A stretch of DNA of 64,000 nt from Larkinella punicea (lineage in GTDB: Bacteria; Bacteroidota; Bacteroidia; Cytophagales; Spirosomataceae): positions 95,902 through 159,901 of the forward strand of contig NZ_QOWE01000021.1 in NCBI RefSeq assembly GCF_003334855.1. The letters run 5' to 3'. The position numbers and the translations under genes were made by a program. Of the stretch, positions 8,347 to 17,759 are shown one piece after another; within the stretch, counting starts at the first letter, position 1, and every line of letters starts with the position of its first letter. The notes beneath the pieces are model-generated. The model ran no database searches, had not been told where the DNA came from, and worked only from the letters and a program-made list of their open reading frames with translations.

Positions 8347-10785
8347 CTACGATCCCCCGCCCTTCGTATTCTTCTGGTCATCATTCGTAATCTTCCGACC
8401 GCTGCCGGTTTTGAAAATGCTGCCGAATTCCCAGTTCAGCGAAAGGCGGACCGAGCGCATCAGATACCGGTTACGAACGGTGCTTTCAAAGTCGGTCGCG
8501 CGCATGAATTCCGTCTGGGCCCGATAGCTGCCGAACGGGCTGACGGTCGTGAGCGTGACGGTCAACTTGCGGGTCGGCAGCTCTTTTTTGGCGGAAAAGC
8601 TGTAATAAAACCAGTCGCCTTTATACCCCTGTAAGGTCACACTTCGGGCATCATAGTCGGTGTAAGCCTGGACGCTGAAGTGGTTCGGCAGTTTCCAACT
8701 GCTGTTGACGTTGATTCCCCACGCCAGTCCGTCGTTGCTGATCGCCAGGGCGCCACTGCGGAACCGGGCGTAGCGAACATTGGCATTGCTGTTGACTTTC
8801 CAGCCCGGCAGCAGCGAGAGCGATGTGGAGAGGTTGATCCCATATTGTTGGTTCGACGCCAGGTTCTGCCGGGTGATCGTAGCGATGCCCGCCGGGTCGA
8901 TCTGCACCACGCTTTCGATGGAATTGTTGGTTTCCCGACCGAACAGGGACGCATTGAGAAAGAAATCCGCGTCGGTTTGCAGCGCATAAGTCAACTCCAC
9001 CTGGTTGACTTCCTCCGGCCTGAGCGAAGGATTACCGATCACGATGTTTTTGGGGTCCTGCGCATTCCGGTTGGGATTCAGATCCCAGATCGAAGGCCGT
9101 GAAATGCGTTTGGTGTAACTCAGTGCCACGTTGTTGCTGGCATTCAGCTTTTTAAATAAAGTTGCGCTCGGAACAACGTTCCAGAAGTCGTTGCTGAACG
9201 TGGTGTTAAGATTCTGCTGGCGACCGTTGAGGAACGTTCCTTCCAGCCGCATTCCCGCGTGCAGTGCCCAGCCGTTCTGTCCTTTGAACTTAACCTGGCT
9301 GTAAGCCGCAGCCACATTTTGGGTATACTGGAAGCGATCGCTGCGCGAAGTGACCGGCACGAGCTGGGCCGGGTTTGCATCGCTCCTGGCCTGTACCTGA
9401 TACGTACTGCGGTTGTCGCGCAGGATCAGTTTGGCCCCGCTTTCCAGCGCGTGTTTGCCGCTGGCCGAAAAAGGAAGAATATAATCCGTCTGAAACGTCC
9501 ACTCCCGGTTTGCATTGCGGTTTTCGTTGACTTCCCGGTACATCAGCGTCCGGTCGGCATTCGTCTGACGCGCATCATAATCGTAGTCATCCGCCGAGTT
9601 GGTATGCTGGGCCATCAGGTATAACTCCTCGCCCGGTTTTTTGAATTTGTGGGTATAGCCCAGGTTCAGGTCAATACCACGATGGGGCGATTGCGTAGTC
9701 ACGTTTTGGCGGAAATCTTCCAGGATGGTTTCGTCAGCCGCAAACCGCCGGTTGTGCTGCTCGCTGTTGTCGGGCCAGTTTCCCAGCCAGCCGTTGGCCG
9801 AAAAGTGAAACAGGTTGGCGGCATTGGGCGTAAACTCGATTTGCAGGTCTCCAGACCCGTGGGGCTTTCCGTTGTCCCGCACCACATCCTGCTGAATCCG
9901 ACCGGTTTTTGCCCCGTTTTCAAACGTCAGCCGGTCGAGGGTCACTTCCTCCCGGTTTCGAAACCGGTGAATATGGAGGTACGAACTGATGGTCCATTGG
10001 TCGCGGTTGATCGAAATACGCGGGTTCACGGCCTGTTCCAGGTTACCGGCCACGGCTTCCACGGTGCCGCTCACCTTCTGCTGTCCTTTTTTGGTGATGA
10101 TGTTGATCACACCCGCAGCACCCTCCGCATCATACCGCGCCGATGGACTGGTGATCACTTCCACGGATTTGATCGAATTGGCGGGCATCATGTTCAGCGC
10201 ATCGGCCGCACTCCGCGCCATTTGTCCCGAATATTTCCCGTTGATGAGGATGCGCAGATTGGAGTTCCCCCGCATCGTCACATTACCCGCAGCATCCACG
10301 TTCAGGATCGGAGCTTTCCTGAGCACGTCGGCGGCTGTTCCGCCCTGGTTGCTGATGTCTTTTTCGGCATTGTAGATCAGCATACCCGGCTGTTGCTCCA
10401 CCAGTTGACGCGTGCCCGTTACGGTGACGGCATTCAACTGCCGGGCTTCGGGTTTGAGGTAAAGCATACCCGTTTCAACGACGGGCGATTCCGGGCTAAC
10501 CGAAAAAGGAATATTTTTCGACGCATACCCCAAAAAGGTCAGATTCAGGAAATAGGAGCCTGCCGAAAGGTCGGCGGATTTGAACACCCCATTTTCGTCG
10601 GAGTAGGTAAGCGCCACAATCTTTTTCTCCGAATTCAGGATCCCGATGGTCGCAAACTCGATCGGTTTCCGGCTGATCGAATCCATGAGCGTACCTTTGA
10701 CCAGATAAGGCGCGGTACTTTGGGCGTTGGCAGACGTTAAATAGATGAAGAAGGCAAGTACAAAAAAGAGGGGGTTATACTTCAT
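8347..10785 (-). CDS. TonB-dependent receptor, outer-membrane beta-barrel family
   Basis: An 812-residue outer-membrane receptor. The signal peptide ends near SANAQ. A carboxypeptidase-like regulatory domain follows (YLVKGTLMDSISRKPIEFATIG), then a TonB plug (~120-215; VTVTGTRQLVEQQPGMLIYN, LRILINGKYSG, AGVINIITKKG) and a long beta-barrel with a terminal strand ending in W-E-F-G. ATG at 10785 was chosen over one 34 codons upstream because it begins the signal peptide; it overlaps the end of the PepSY gene by 11 bases, so the two are probably co-translated. Last gene of the ECF-controlled siderophore operon; likely takes up an iron chelate, but this receptor subfamily is broad. Confidence 0.87.
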   Translation of the reverse strand: MKYNPLFFVLAFFIYLTSANAQSTAPYLVKGTLMDSISRKPIEFATIGILNSEKKIVALTYSDENGVFKSADLSAGSYFLNLTFLGYASKNIPFSVSPESPVVETGMLYLKPEARQLNAVTVTGTRQLVEQQPGMLIYNAEKDISNQGGTAADVLRKAPILNVDAAGNVTMRGNSNLRILINGKYSGQMARSAADALNMMPANSIKSVEVITSPSARYDAEGAAGVINIITKKGQQKVSGTVEAVAGNLEQAVNPRISINRDQWTISSYLHIHRFRNREEVTLDRLTFENGAKTGRIQQDVVRDNGKPHGSGDLQIEFTPNAANLFHFSANGWLGNWPDNSEQHNRRFAADETILEDFRQNVTTQSPHRGIDLNLGYTHKFKKPGEELYLMAQHTNSADDYDYDARQTNADRTLMYREVNENRNANREWTFQTDYILPFSASGKHALESGAKLILRDNRSTYQVQARSDANPAQLVPVTSRSDRFQYTQNVAAAYSQVKFKGQNGWALHAGMRLEGTFLNGRQQNLNTTFSNDFWNVVPSATLFKKLNASNNVALSYTKRISRPSIWDLNPNRNAQDPKNIVIGNPSLRPEEVNQVELTYALQTDADFFLNASLFGRETNNSIESVVQIDPAGIATITRQNLASNQQYGINLSTSLSLLPGWKVNSNANVRYARFRSGALAISNDGLAWGINVNSSWKLPNHFSVQAYTDYDARSVTLQGYKGDWFYYSFSAKKELPTRKLTVTLTTVSPFGSYRAQTEFMRATDFESTVRNRYLMRSVRLSLNWEFGSIFKTGSGRKITNDDQKNTKGGGS

Positions 10786-11929
10786 GACGAATGGCAATGG
10801 TACGCGGAACGGGTTTGTTTTTTTTCCGAAGGCCGAATCCCTGGCGGCCCCACCAGATGTAAAAACCGGTAATGGGCAAACTGGCACAGATCAGACTGGC
10901 AATAAAGTAGATTATCTTGGTGGGCAAATTCCCGATTGCGCCCACGTGCAGCGCATAGTTGGTGCGCCGGAGCCAGTCGGCAAAGCCAAGCTGGTCGATC
11001 TGCACGCCCGTCGAGGGTAATTCACGGAGCGTGTACTGGTCGAGGTAAATGTCGCGCCAGGCGCCTTTGTCCATGTCGGTACAGACGTAAATCGCATCGG
11101 CGGGTTTGCTCGGAAACGAAATGATGATCGCATCTTTGTTGTAGACGCCCAGTTCTTCCATCCCCATTTTGAACGCCCGATCCACGTTGACCAGGCGGTT
11201 TTGGGGTGCCATCTGCGTGGTATCCGACACGCCCCGCTGATAGGGAGCTGGCGAACCACCGCCCGATGTCAGCCAGTAGACGCCTTTGTTGAACCAGGCA
11301 AATCCCATCACCAGCCCGGTGATGGTCATGATCAGGGCCACGATCAGCGCGTAAAAGCCCAACACATTATGCAGGTCGTAATTAAGCCGCTTAAACCGCG
11401 CTTTCCACTTGATTTTAAAGCTCTTATCCCGGTTGCTGCGGTTCCATTTTCGGGGCCACCACAAAATCAGCCCGGTGATCAGCAACACGAAAAAAATCAG
11501 CGTCGCCCACGACACGATCTGATGCCCCACTTCCCCTTCGATCCAGAGACCGACGTGACCGTCCAGGATAAAGTGAAAGAAATCTTCATGATCGACAATA
11601 CCCGCCACCTCCGCCGTATACGGATTGACATAAACCAGCGAATCGGCATCAATCGTCACTTTGGCCGTCCGTTCATGACCATAATACCAGATGCTGGACA
11701 CCTTTTTATCAGGGAACACGGTTTTCATACTCCGGTAAATCGCCGATGGCGGCAGGTAGGCCGCCCCGGCGGGCCGTTTCGCGTTTTGCCAGGGTTGGAT
11801 CAACGGCTTGAGTTCCTGCTCGAACACGAGAATGCAGCCGGTGAGGGCCACGATGACGACCACGATCCCCGATGCCAGCCCCAACCACAAATGGAGCCAG
11901 GCGTTGATTTTTTTCAAGATCAATATCAT
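10775..11929 (-). CDS. PepSY-domain inner-membrane protein, XusC-like siderophore/iron reductase candidate
   Basis: A 384-residue protein of the PepSY-associated TM helix family. Four membrane segments are visible: ~15-36 (LWLGLASGIVVVIVALTGCI), ~135-160 (VSWATLIFFVLLITGLILWW), ~190-212 (LGFYALIVALIMTITGLVMG) and ~340-362. There are PepSY-like periplasmic parts, and conserved histidines (HLWLG, DLHNVLG, YALHVGAIG) may ligate heme as in siderophore-reducing relatives. Its neighbours are TonB receptors and DUF4374 lipoproteins, the same three families as XusC, XusA and XusB of Bacteroides thetaiotaomicron, where the system takes up foreign siderophores. A reductive role in releasing iron is inferred from that family knowledge. 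A large inverted repeat lies directly upstream. Confidence 0.87.
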   Translation of the reverse strand: MILILKKINAWLHLWLGLASGIVVVIVALTGCILVFEQELKPLIQPWQNAKRPAGAAYLPPSAIYRSMKTVFPDKKVSSIWYYGHERTAKVTIDADSLVYVNPYTAEVAGIVDHEDFFHFILDGHVGLWIEGEVGHQIVSWATLIFFVLLITGLILWWPRKWNRSNRDKSFKIKWKARFKRLNYDLHNVLGFYALIVALIMTITGLVMGFAWFNKGVYWLTSGGGSPAPYQRGVSDTTQMAPQNRLVNVDRAFKMGMEELGVYNKDAIIISFPSKPADAIYVCTDMDKGAWRDIYLDQYTLRELPSTGVQIDQLGFADWLRRTNYALHVGAIGNLPTKIIYFIASLICASLPITGFYIWWGRQGFGLRKKNKPVPRTIAIRHEV

Positions 11930-11964
11930 GGTAGTGTTGACTTGAACGATGGATTAAATTTTTC

Positions 11965-12044
11965 ATTTTCTGCCCCCAACCCCCTAAAGGGGGCTTTCAG
12001 ACCCGGATAATTTAGCCCCCTTTAGGGGGTTGGGGGCAGAAAAT
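11965..12044. repeat. Perfect 31-bp inverted repeat with CCCCCTAAAGGGGG arms (element A)
   Basis: Arms 11965-11995 and 12014-12044 are exact reverse complements over 31 bases with an 18-base loop. Each arm itself carries the near-palindrome CCCCCTAAAGGGGG. It fills the gap between two genes of one operon (DUF4374 and PepSY), so a transcript would contain a very stable hairpin there. Two relatives lie at 46170-46246 and 55376-55452. It could be an intra-operon attenuator, an mRNA-processing signal or a REP-like mobile palindrome. Confidence 0.9.
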
Positions 12045-12046
12045 TG

Positions 12047-13264
12047 TTATTTCGTTTTTTCGAGTCGCAGAATGTAGTCGATACCCCCTACGAATTCGGC
12101 ACCGGGCGTCAGCTTGTCGGCCGCGACGTCATACTCCCAGATGTAGTCTTTGTCAGCCGCATTGACGGCGATGTAGGCTTTGCCATTTTCCATGACAATG
12201 GCCTGCACCATGCGCTCGCCCTTGTCGGCAGGCAGCGCCAGTTTTTTGATAAAGGTTCCGGTTTTGACATCAATCAGCGAGAACGAATGATCGGCGTCGA
12301 TGGACTGGCCCGCAACCCGGGTGCGAACGATGGCCTTGCCGTTGCCGACATACCACATGGCCGCCCCCATTTCCATGTTGACTTTGGACGAAAAGTTGAA
12401 GTAATACGACGGGTCCAGCGTGGTGGTGCCGCTTTTGATCCGGTAAATCGCCGAGGGTGATTTGTAATCGTAGTTAAAAACCGGGTCGGTCATGAAGTAA
12501 ATGTCACCGGTTTCATCCTGAAACGACGCCGGGGCGTAGACGGTTGGGCCACCCGGATTGGTCGTTCGGGCATCCGTCATCGTGCTTTCGACGGTCATCG
12601 CCGGATAGTTGATCACCGACACATTGAGCTGCTGATAGACCGGCATATTCGGATACAGCGTAAAGTCAGACGAAGCGACGCTATAGCCCAGAAAAATCTT
12701 ACCGGCGCGGTATTCCGCAAAGCCCATGGCGTATTGGTCGAAACCGGTCGGGAAGGCCGGCAAATCGAGTTTGCCAGTCGTGACAGTCATGTCGGTCACT
12801 TTGATGATGGCGTAGCGACCTTCGGTTTTGCCCGCGTTTTCGCCGGTGCCGAAAATCACCAGCGTCTGCGCGTCGGCCCAAACGTAAGAACTCCAGTTGA
12901 GGTACGTAAACGGCACCTCTTTATCAACCAGCAGGGCACCGTTTTCGACGTGGTATTTACCCAACCGGCCGCTGCCGAAATTGGCATGGTAGTAAAAACC
13001 GTCCTTCTGGATCACGTCCTGCGCATACACTTTGCCGGTCATTTCCGCACCGTTGCCTTGCAGACTGATGGTGCCGGAGGTCAGCGAAGGCACATCGGCG
13101 ATGTAATAAGCGGTATTGGGCCACGAACCCACACACAGAATCGCGGAATATTGACCCGCTTCGACGACGGGTTCGGTCACGTCATCCTTGCTGCAACTGT
13201 TCAGAGTCAAGGCCAGCAAGGCAATCAGGATGGTTTTGACTGGGTAATTGAGTAATCGGCTCAT
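12047..13264 (-). CDS. DUF4374 surface lipoprotein, XusB-like
   Basis: A 405-residue lipoprotein: signal peptide with a lipobox ending in LTLNSC, and an acidic stretch right after the cysteine (SKDD), as in surface-exported Bacteroidota lipoproteins. The rest is a repetitive beta-rich DUF4374 propeller (YSAILCVGSWPNTAYYIADV, GKIFLGYSVASSDF, GKAIVRTRVAGQS, VDYILRLEK-type ending). In Bacteroides the DUF4374 protein XusB binds ferric enterobactin at the cell surface and works with a TonB receptor and a PepSY protein; here both partner types flank this gene. It is a paralogue of the protein at 15773-17002. The ligand is not readable. Confidence 0.88.
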   Translation of the reverse strand: MSRLLNYPVKTILIALLALTLNSCSKDDVTEPVVEAGQYSAILCVGSWPNTAYYIADVPSLTSGTISLQGNGAEMTGKVYAQDVIQKDGFYYHANFGSGRLGKYHVENGALLVDKEVPFTYLNWSSYVWADAQTLVIFGTGENAGKTEGRYAIIKVTDMTVTTGKLDLPAFPTGFDQYAMGFAEYRAGKIFLGYSVASSDFTLYPNMPVYQQLNVSVINYPAMTVESTMTDARTTNPGGPTVYAPASFQDETGDIYFMTDPVFNYDYKSPSAIYRIKSGTTTLDPSYYFNFSSKVNMEMGAAMWYVGNGKAIVRTRVAGQSIDADHSFSLIDVKTGTFIKKLALPADKGERMVQAIVMENGKAYIAVNAADKDYIWEYDVAADKLTPGAEFVGGIDYILRLEKTK

Positions 13265-13293
13265 TGAGGTAGTGATTGAAAAATTGGACGGTT

Positions 13294-15690
13294 TTATTTA
13301 AGAAAATAGCGGAGCTTCACCGAGAAGGCACGACCCGGTTTTTGCAGGCGGAAATTGTCGAAGGCCAGGGCGTCGGTCAGGTTGCGGCTCTCGGCGGAGA
13401 GGTTGTAGCGGCCGTTTTTGAACGAATAACTCAGCGTCGCGTTGTGGATCAGTTGATTCGGAATGGTCGATTTCCCGTTCACATTGCCGAACGCTTCCCA
13501 GGTCAGGTAAAACCAGTGTACGTACTGGGTGTACCAGTTGAATTGCAGGCGGGTATCGTTTCCAAACACGTTGTTTTTGCCAATACTCAGGTTCGCATTG
13601 CCAAAAAGCCAGGGCTGGTTCGGGATCTTGTTTTTATACGTAGCCTCGTAAGTAGTCGATGCGGTATTGCCGAATTTGGTCATGTTGACCGCACTCTGGT
13701 AGGTCGCATTGACATTGACCGAAAGCAGATCGGCATAGTCGTACCGCAACTCGGCTTCAAAACCGGTGACCTTCACACTCGACTTGTTTTCGTTTTTCAA
13801 CGCCTTCGACCGCTGATCCGGCACGGGATAAATAAAATCCTGCGCATCGCGGTAAAACGCGGAAGCCTCCGCAAAAAAGCGGTTTTTGTTGATCCGAAAA
13901 CCGTAGTAACCGCCCAGGTTGGCATTGTAGCTGCTTTCCGGTTTGAGGTCGGGGTTCGGCTGGATGTTCAGACCATCACCAAAAACCTCCTCCACTTCCT
14001 GCAAACGGAACGCCCGTTCGAGCGATAGTTTAACGCCCAGATCCGGCAGCACTTTGAAGCGGGAAGCAAGGCCATAACCGTATTTATTGAATTGGGTGTT
14101 CAGGGTCTGATAGCCCAGGTCGACCCATTTCTTTCGCTCCAGCCCCAACCCGTAGTATTTGGCAAAAAAGGTGTTGGTCCACCGTTTGTCCAGAAACTCC
14201 TGCTGATAGGCAAAGCCGAGAATCTGCTTGTTCATGGCGCCCGGCATATCATCCCCGGAAGTCTGCAAGGCATTGAAACTCTCGTTTTTGAGGTGGTCGA
14301 GGGTATAATTCAGGTTAAAGGAATGCTGGTCGTTCAGCACGTAGCTGAGGTTGGCGCGCACAAAACTCCGGGGGCGGACGATGTGCGAAACCGACCGGAT
14401 CGACCCCATTTCGCTGGCTCCTTTCGCCGTCCAGGCACCATCCCAGTAGTATTGCCGGAACAGCGTATCGGCGGTAATGTAGGTATCCTTTGATCGCGAG
14501 GCAAACAGGCTCAGATCCAGCCCTTTCACGAACAGATTATTCTTTTTATACCGAAGCGTCGCATTGGAAGCTGTGCTTTTTCGGGTCACATTTCCGTAGA
14601 CAATCGCCTGCTCGAAACCGGTTTGCAGATCCTGCCGCCCTTCCGAATAGCCAAAACCGGCGTAGAGGACATCCGCCCAGCGTTTGTTGGAAATACCGAC
14701 TTCCACCTGCCCCATCGCCGACTGGTAGTTGTCGTGAAACCGGCGCACATCGGTCACGACGAAATTGGCACCCGTCAGGTCGGTGATTTCGTTCCCGTTG
14801 CGCTGTCCGCCCCGGAGAATTTCCACCCCTTTCATTTTGTAGTTGTTGTCCGAGTAATTGTAAAAACCGCTGGCTTTGACGGTGATGCCGGTCGGCTGGT
14901 GCACATATTGCCCCGTCAGCGCCGAGCGGTGCGTATTGAACGAGCCGTAGCTATGGCTGACGTCCAGGTAGTTGCGCTGGTTCTGGTTGGTGATTACGTT
15001 CACGGCCCCGCCCATCGCGTCGGAACCCAACTGGACGGGAACCACGCCTTTATAGACTTCGATGCGTTCGGCCAGGTTGACGGGAATGGTGTTGAGCGAA
15101 ACCGCGCTGCCCAGCAACTCCAGCGGGACGCCGTCGATAAAATATTTGACCGCCTTGCCCGACAGCCCGTTGATCGAAAAATTAAAATTGGAGCCTAAAC
15201 CGCCCTGCTCCCGGATGCGCACGCCGGTGCTGCGGTTGAGGACCTGATTGAGGTCGGCGGTGGTGTTGGCAAATTGTCTGGTTTCAATCGCGTTGACCGT
15301 AAAGGCCTGCTCCTTCACCTGCTGGGTTTCGGTTTTTCCGAACACATTCACTTCCTGCAACTCCTCCCGGTTTTCCGATAGTCGAACCGTCAGAACCAGC
15401 GGTTTGTCGGCTTTGATCACGATTTTTTCGGAAACCGGGTGGTAACCTACGGCGGAAATCGTGAGCGTGTAGCTGCCGGGTTTGGGGGCCGGAAAGGAAT
15501 AGAAACCGTCGGCATCGCAGGTGGTGCCGTGCGGGGTGTTTTTAACGGCCACCGTTGCGCCGGGAATTGCGCCACCCGATTCGGATTTGACATAGCCCGA
15601 AATCACGGCGGTTTTTTGCGCAGCAACCGGGATTGAAAGAAACCAGAGAGCCGTAACGAATGTGTACAGGAGAAGTTTGCCAGCTTGCAT
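13294..15690 (-). CDS. TonB-dependent siderophore-type receptor, XusA-like
   Basis: A 798-residue outer-membrane receptor. Signal peptide to ~24 (IPVAAQ), carboxypeptidase-like regulatory domain (~28-110; ISGYVKSESGGAIPGATVAV), a TonB-box-like VNVFG segment, a plug (~120-225; LNQVLNRSTGVRIREQGGLG, FIDGVPLELLG, VPVQLGSDAMGGAVNVITNQ) and a 22-strand-type barrel ending in FSVKLRYFLK. The plug is closer to classical siderophore/heme receptors than to SusC. It lies between the two DUF4374 lipoprotein genes (82 and 29 bp gaps), matching the XusA-XusB association. Expected to import a ferric siderophore; the specific siderophore is unknown. Confidence 0.9.
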   Translation of the reverse strand: MQAGKLLLYTFVTALWFLSIPVAAQKTAVISGYVKSESGGAIPGATVAVKNTPHGTTCDADGFYSFPAPKPGSYTLTISAVGYHPVSEKIVIKADKPLVLTVRLSENREELQEVNVFGKTETQQVKEQAFTVNAIETRQFANTTADLNQVLNRSTGVRIREQGGLGSNFNFSINGLSGKAVKYFIDGVPLELLGSAVSLNTIPVNLAERIEVYKGVVPVQLGSDAMGGAVNVITNQNQRNYLDVSHSYGSFNTHRSALTGQYVHQPTGITVKASGFYNYSDNNYKMKGVEILRGGQRNGNEITDLTGANFVVTDVRRFHDNYQSAMGQVEVGISNKRWADVLYAGFGYSEGRQDLQTGFEQAIVYGNVTRKSTASNATLRYKKNNLFVKGLDLSLFASRSKDTYITADTLFRQYYWDGAWTAKGASEMGSIRSVSHIVRPRSFVRANLSYVLNDQHSFNLNYTLDHLKNESFNALQTSGDDMPGAMNKQILGFAYQQEFLDKRWTNTFFAKYYGLGLERKKWVDLGYQTLNTQFNKYGYGLASRFKVLPDLGVKLSLERAFRLQEVEEVFGDGLNIQPNPDLKPESSYNANLGGYYGFRINKNRFFAEASAFYRDAQDFIYPVPDQRSKALKNENKSSVKVTGFEAELRYDYADLLSVNVNATYQSAVNMTKFGNTASTTYEATYKNKIPNQPWLFGNANLSIGKNNVFGNDTRLQFNWYTQYVHWFYLTWEAFGNVNGKSTIPNQLIHNATLSYSFKNGRYNLSAESRNLTDALAFDNFRLQKPGRAFSVKLRYFLK

Positions 15691-15772
15691 TGACTGATCT
15701 AAAATGGGGTATCAATCAATCAGTAGCGTTACCGGCCTATTCCCGAAGGTTGGGTTGGAAAAAAAGTAAAAA

Positions 15773-17002
15773 TTAGTCGGAGAGAGAATTCAGCCGTTCC
15801 AGCCGCAAAACATAATCGACCTGGGCGTCGAAGTGGAGTCCCTTGCGGAGTGAGCCGGTTTGGGGGTCGTAAATCCAGACGTAGCTCCCTTCGGTGTTGG
15901 GATTGACGGTAATGTAAACCAGACCGTTTTCGACCAGAATGCAGTTGCGGGCGGTTCCTTTATCGAGTGGCAGGTTCAGACGCGATGTGGTTTGCCGAGC
16001 CAGATCCAGCACGTAAAAATCAAAATGGGGAATCAGGTAATGGTCCTGCATTCCCTTAAAAAGCCCCTTCCGCTCGGTGCGGACAATGGCTTTGCCGTTG
16101 CCGATGGACCAGAAACCGTAGCCGTGGTTCTGAATCGGCGAAGCCGACAGGTTGAAAAAATAATCCCGATCGAGTGAGCCGTCGGCTTTGTTGATGCGGA
16201 AAATACCGGTCGGTTTGGATGGATGATCACCCAGCGCAATGCCCGGACACGAGATAAAATAGAAATCGCCTTTCTCGTCGGTAAAAGAATGCGACTGCCG
16301 GGTATTGATGCCGCCGGGATACGCCGAGCGGGTGTCTTTGAAGGTGCGGACGGTTTTCAGGCCGGGGTACGTCAACTCGGTAATGTACATCGTATCGCTG
16401 GTGGTGTAGGTGTTCAGGCCGATCTTGTGATACGTATAACCCAGGTACAGATTGCCCTTCAAAAACGTGGAAAAGCCGATGGTCATGTTATTAAAACCGC
16501 CCGTCGGTGCCGGGATGTCAAGAATTCCCTCAATCGCCTTCATCGGGTCGAGGGTGATTTTGGCGTAGCGTAGCTTCGTGTTTTTAGAATCGTGACCCAG
16601 AATCAGCAGGGTATCGCCGAGCCAGGTGTGATTATCAACGGCCCAATTGCCAGTGAGCGGCAGAGAACCGGTTTGTGTATACGCCTTGTTTTCAACGACA
16701 TGTCGCAGAAACTTTCCGGTTTTCCAGTCGAGCCGGTAATAGTGATTCTGATGAACGATCAATTCGTAAAAAATCCGGGAAGGCACTACTTTGGCACCCT
16801 GAACCAGCGGGTCGATGTGGCCGGAGTCGATGCGATCGGTTTGAACGAGATACTCCGTCCCGTCTTTCATCATCACATACAGGCTGTATTTTTTTTGGAC
16901 GCCCGGATCGTTACCGGTTTTTTTAGGGGCACAGCCGACCAGTTGAACCAGCCCCAACAGCAGCAACCACGCACCCAAACCGTTCCAGGAGTTTCCCTTC
17001 AT
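15773..17002 (-). CDS. DUF4374-like lipoprotein, second XusB paralogue
   Basis: A 409-residue lipoprotein with lipobox LVQLVGC (Cys ~24). The DUF4374-like beta-propeller shows the same landmarks as the paralogue at 12047-13264: GNLYLGYTYHKIG, YPGGINTRQSHSF, GKAIVRTERKG, RNCILVENGLVYITVNP and VDYVLRLERL. It begins 9 bases after the anti-sigma gene and precedes the main TonB receptor. Two different DUF4374 proteins in one operon suggest two related siderophore ligands or a two-lobed surface complex; that is inference. Confidence 0.82.
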   Translation of the reverse strand: MKGNSWNGLGAWLLLLGLVQLVGCAPKKTGNDPGVQKKYSLYVMMKDGTEYLVQTDRIDSGHIDPLVQGAKVVPSRIFYELIVHQNHYYRLDWKTGKFLRHVVENKAYTQTGSLPLTGNWAVDNHTWLGDTLLILGHDSKNTKLRYAKITLDPMKAIEGILDIPAPTGGFNNMTIGFSTFLKGNLYLGYTYHKIGLNTYTTSDTMYITELTYPGLKTVRTFKDTRSAYPGGINTRQSHSFTDEKGDFYFISCPGIALGDHPSKPTGIFRINKADGSLDRDYFFNLSASPIQNHGYGFWSIGNGKAIVRTERKGLFKGMQDHYLIPHFDFYVLDLARQTTSRLNLPLDKGTARNCILVENGLVYITVNPNTEGSYVWIYDPQTGSLRKGLHFDAQVDYVLRLERLNSLSD

Positions 17003-17011
17003 ACCGTGTTC

Positions 17012-17683
17012 TCAAATATCAAACTGCATCATCAGTTGCCGCTGCATCAAAGGCGGCAGGCCCGTGAGAGAGCCTTGTGGAAGAATGATCACCTCGTTCG
17101 GATTGGCGGCATTGCCGTAGTTCAGGGCAATGTAATTCTGGCCTTTTTTCAGGATCCTTTTCTCACTTTTCTCGTCAGGCCGGGCGCAAATCCCCTGGAT
17201 CGTCAACTCGATGTCGCGGTTGGGGTTGATCATCATCGCACCGCAAAAATCGATTCGCCCGGTTTCGTGATTGATTTCCACATTGCTTTTCGGACCAATA
17301 GCGATCGAGTATGCGCTTTCGTGCAGGTTTTGGTTGGCGGTATCGGACACGTTATTGACCACAATCACCCCGCTGTCAGCCTCCCGGTTTTTGAGATAAA
17401 AAACCGCAACACCGGCCAGACAAATCAGAAGGACAGCAGCCGCCTGTCGCCAGAAGGGCCTGAAAAAAGCCAGAACCGCCGGTTTTTGCCGGGACGGAAG
17501 CACCGTCGCAATTTCGTTCCACATCTCCTCCCGGATCTCGAACTTGCTTTCGCCGGTGGGCAGTGGCAGGGTCGGTTCTGTGGTAGCCTCATCATCGAAA
17601 AGCCAGGCTTCGACCGCCTTTTTTTCGTCGGGCGTGCAGTGTCCGCTGTGGTATTTTTCGATAAGTTCCTTACTAATCTTCAT
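17012..17683 (-). CDS. Atypical single-pass anti-sigma factor
   Basis: A 223-residue membrane protein. The N-terminus (LIEKYHSGHCTPDEKKAVEA) matches the sigma-binding start of Bacteroidota FecR-type anti-sigma factors, and a membrane helix lies at ~81-97 (AAAVLLICLAGVAVFYL). The periplasmic part (~100-223) is shorter than a FecR domain and no FecR or DUF4974 landmarks are seen; it contains two cysteines, C147 and C166, which could form a disulfide. It is encoded 76 bp after the ECF sigma gene and 9 bp before the first DUF4374 gene, so it most likely controls that sigma factor in response to the uptake system. Confidence 0.72.
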   Translation of the reverse strand: MKISKELIEKYHSGHCTPDEKKAVEAWLFDDEATTEPTLPLPTGESKFEIREEMWNEIATVLPSRQKPAVLAFFRPFWRQAAAVLLICLAGVAVFYLKNREADSGVIVVNNVSDTANQNLHESAYSIAIGPKSNVEINHETGRIDFCGAMMINPNRDIELTIQGICARPDEKSEKRILKKGQNYIALNYGNAANPNEVIILPQGSLTGLPPLMQRQLMMQFDI

Positions 17684-17759
17684 GAATGCACTTTCGGCAA
17701 AAGAACTGCTTTTGGTAAAAGTAGCATAAATCAGGATATACCGTAAGCCGGGAAAAAAA

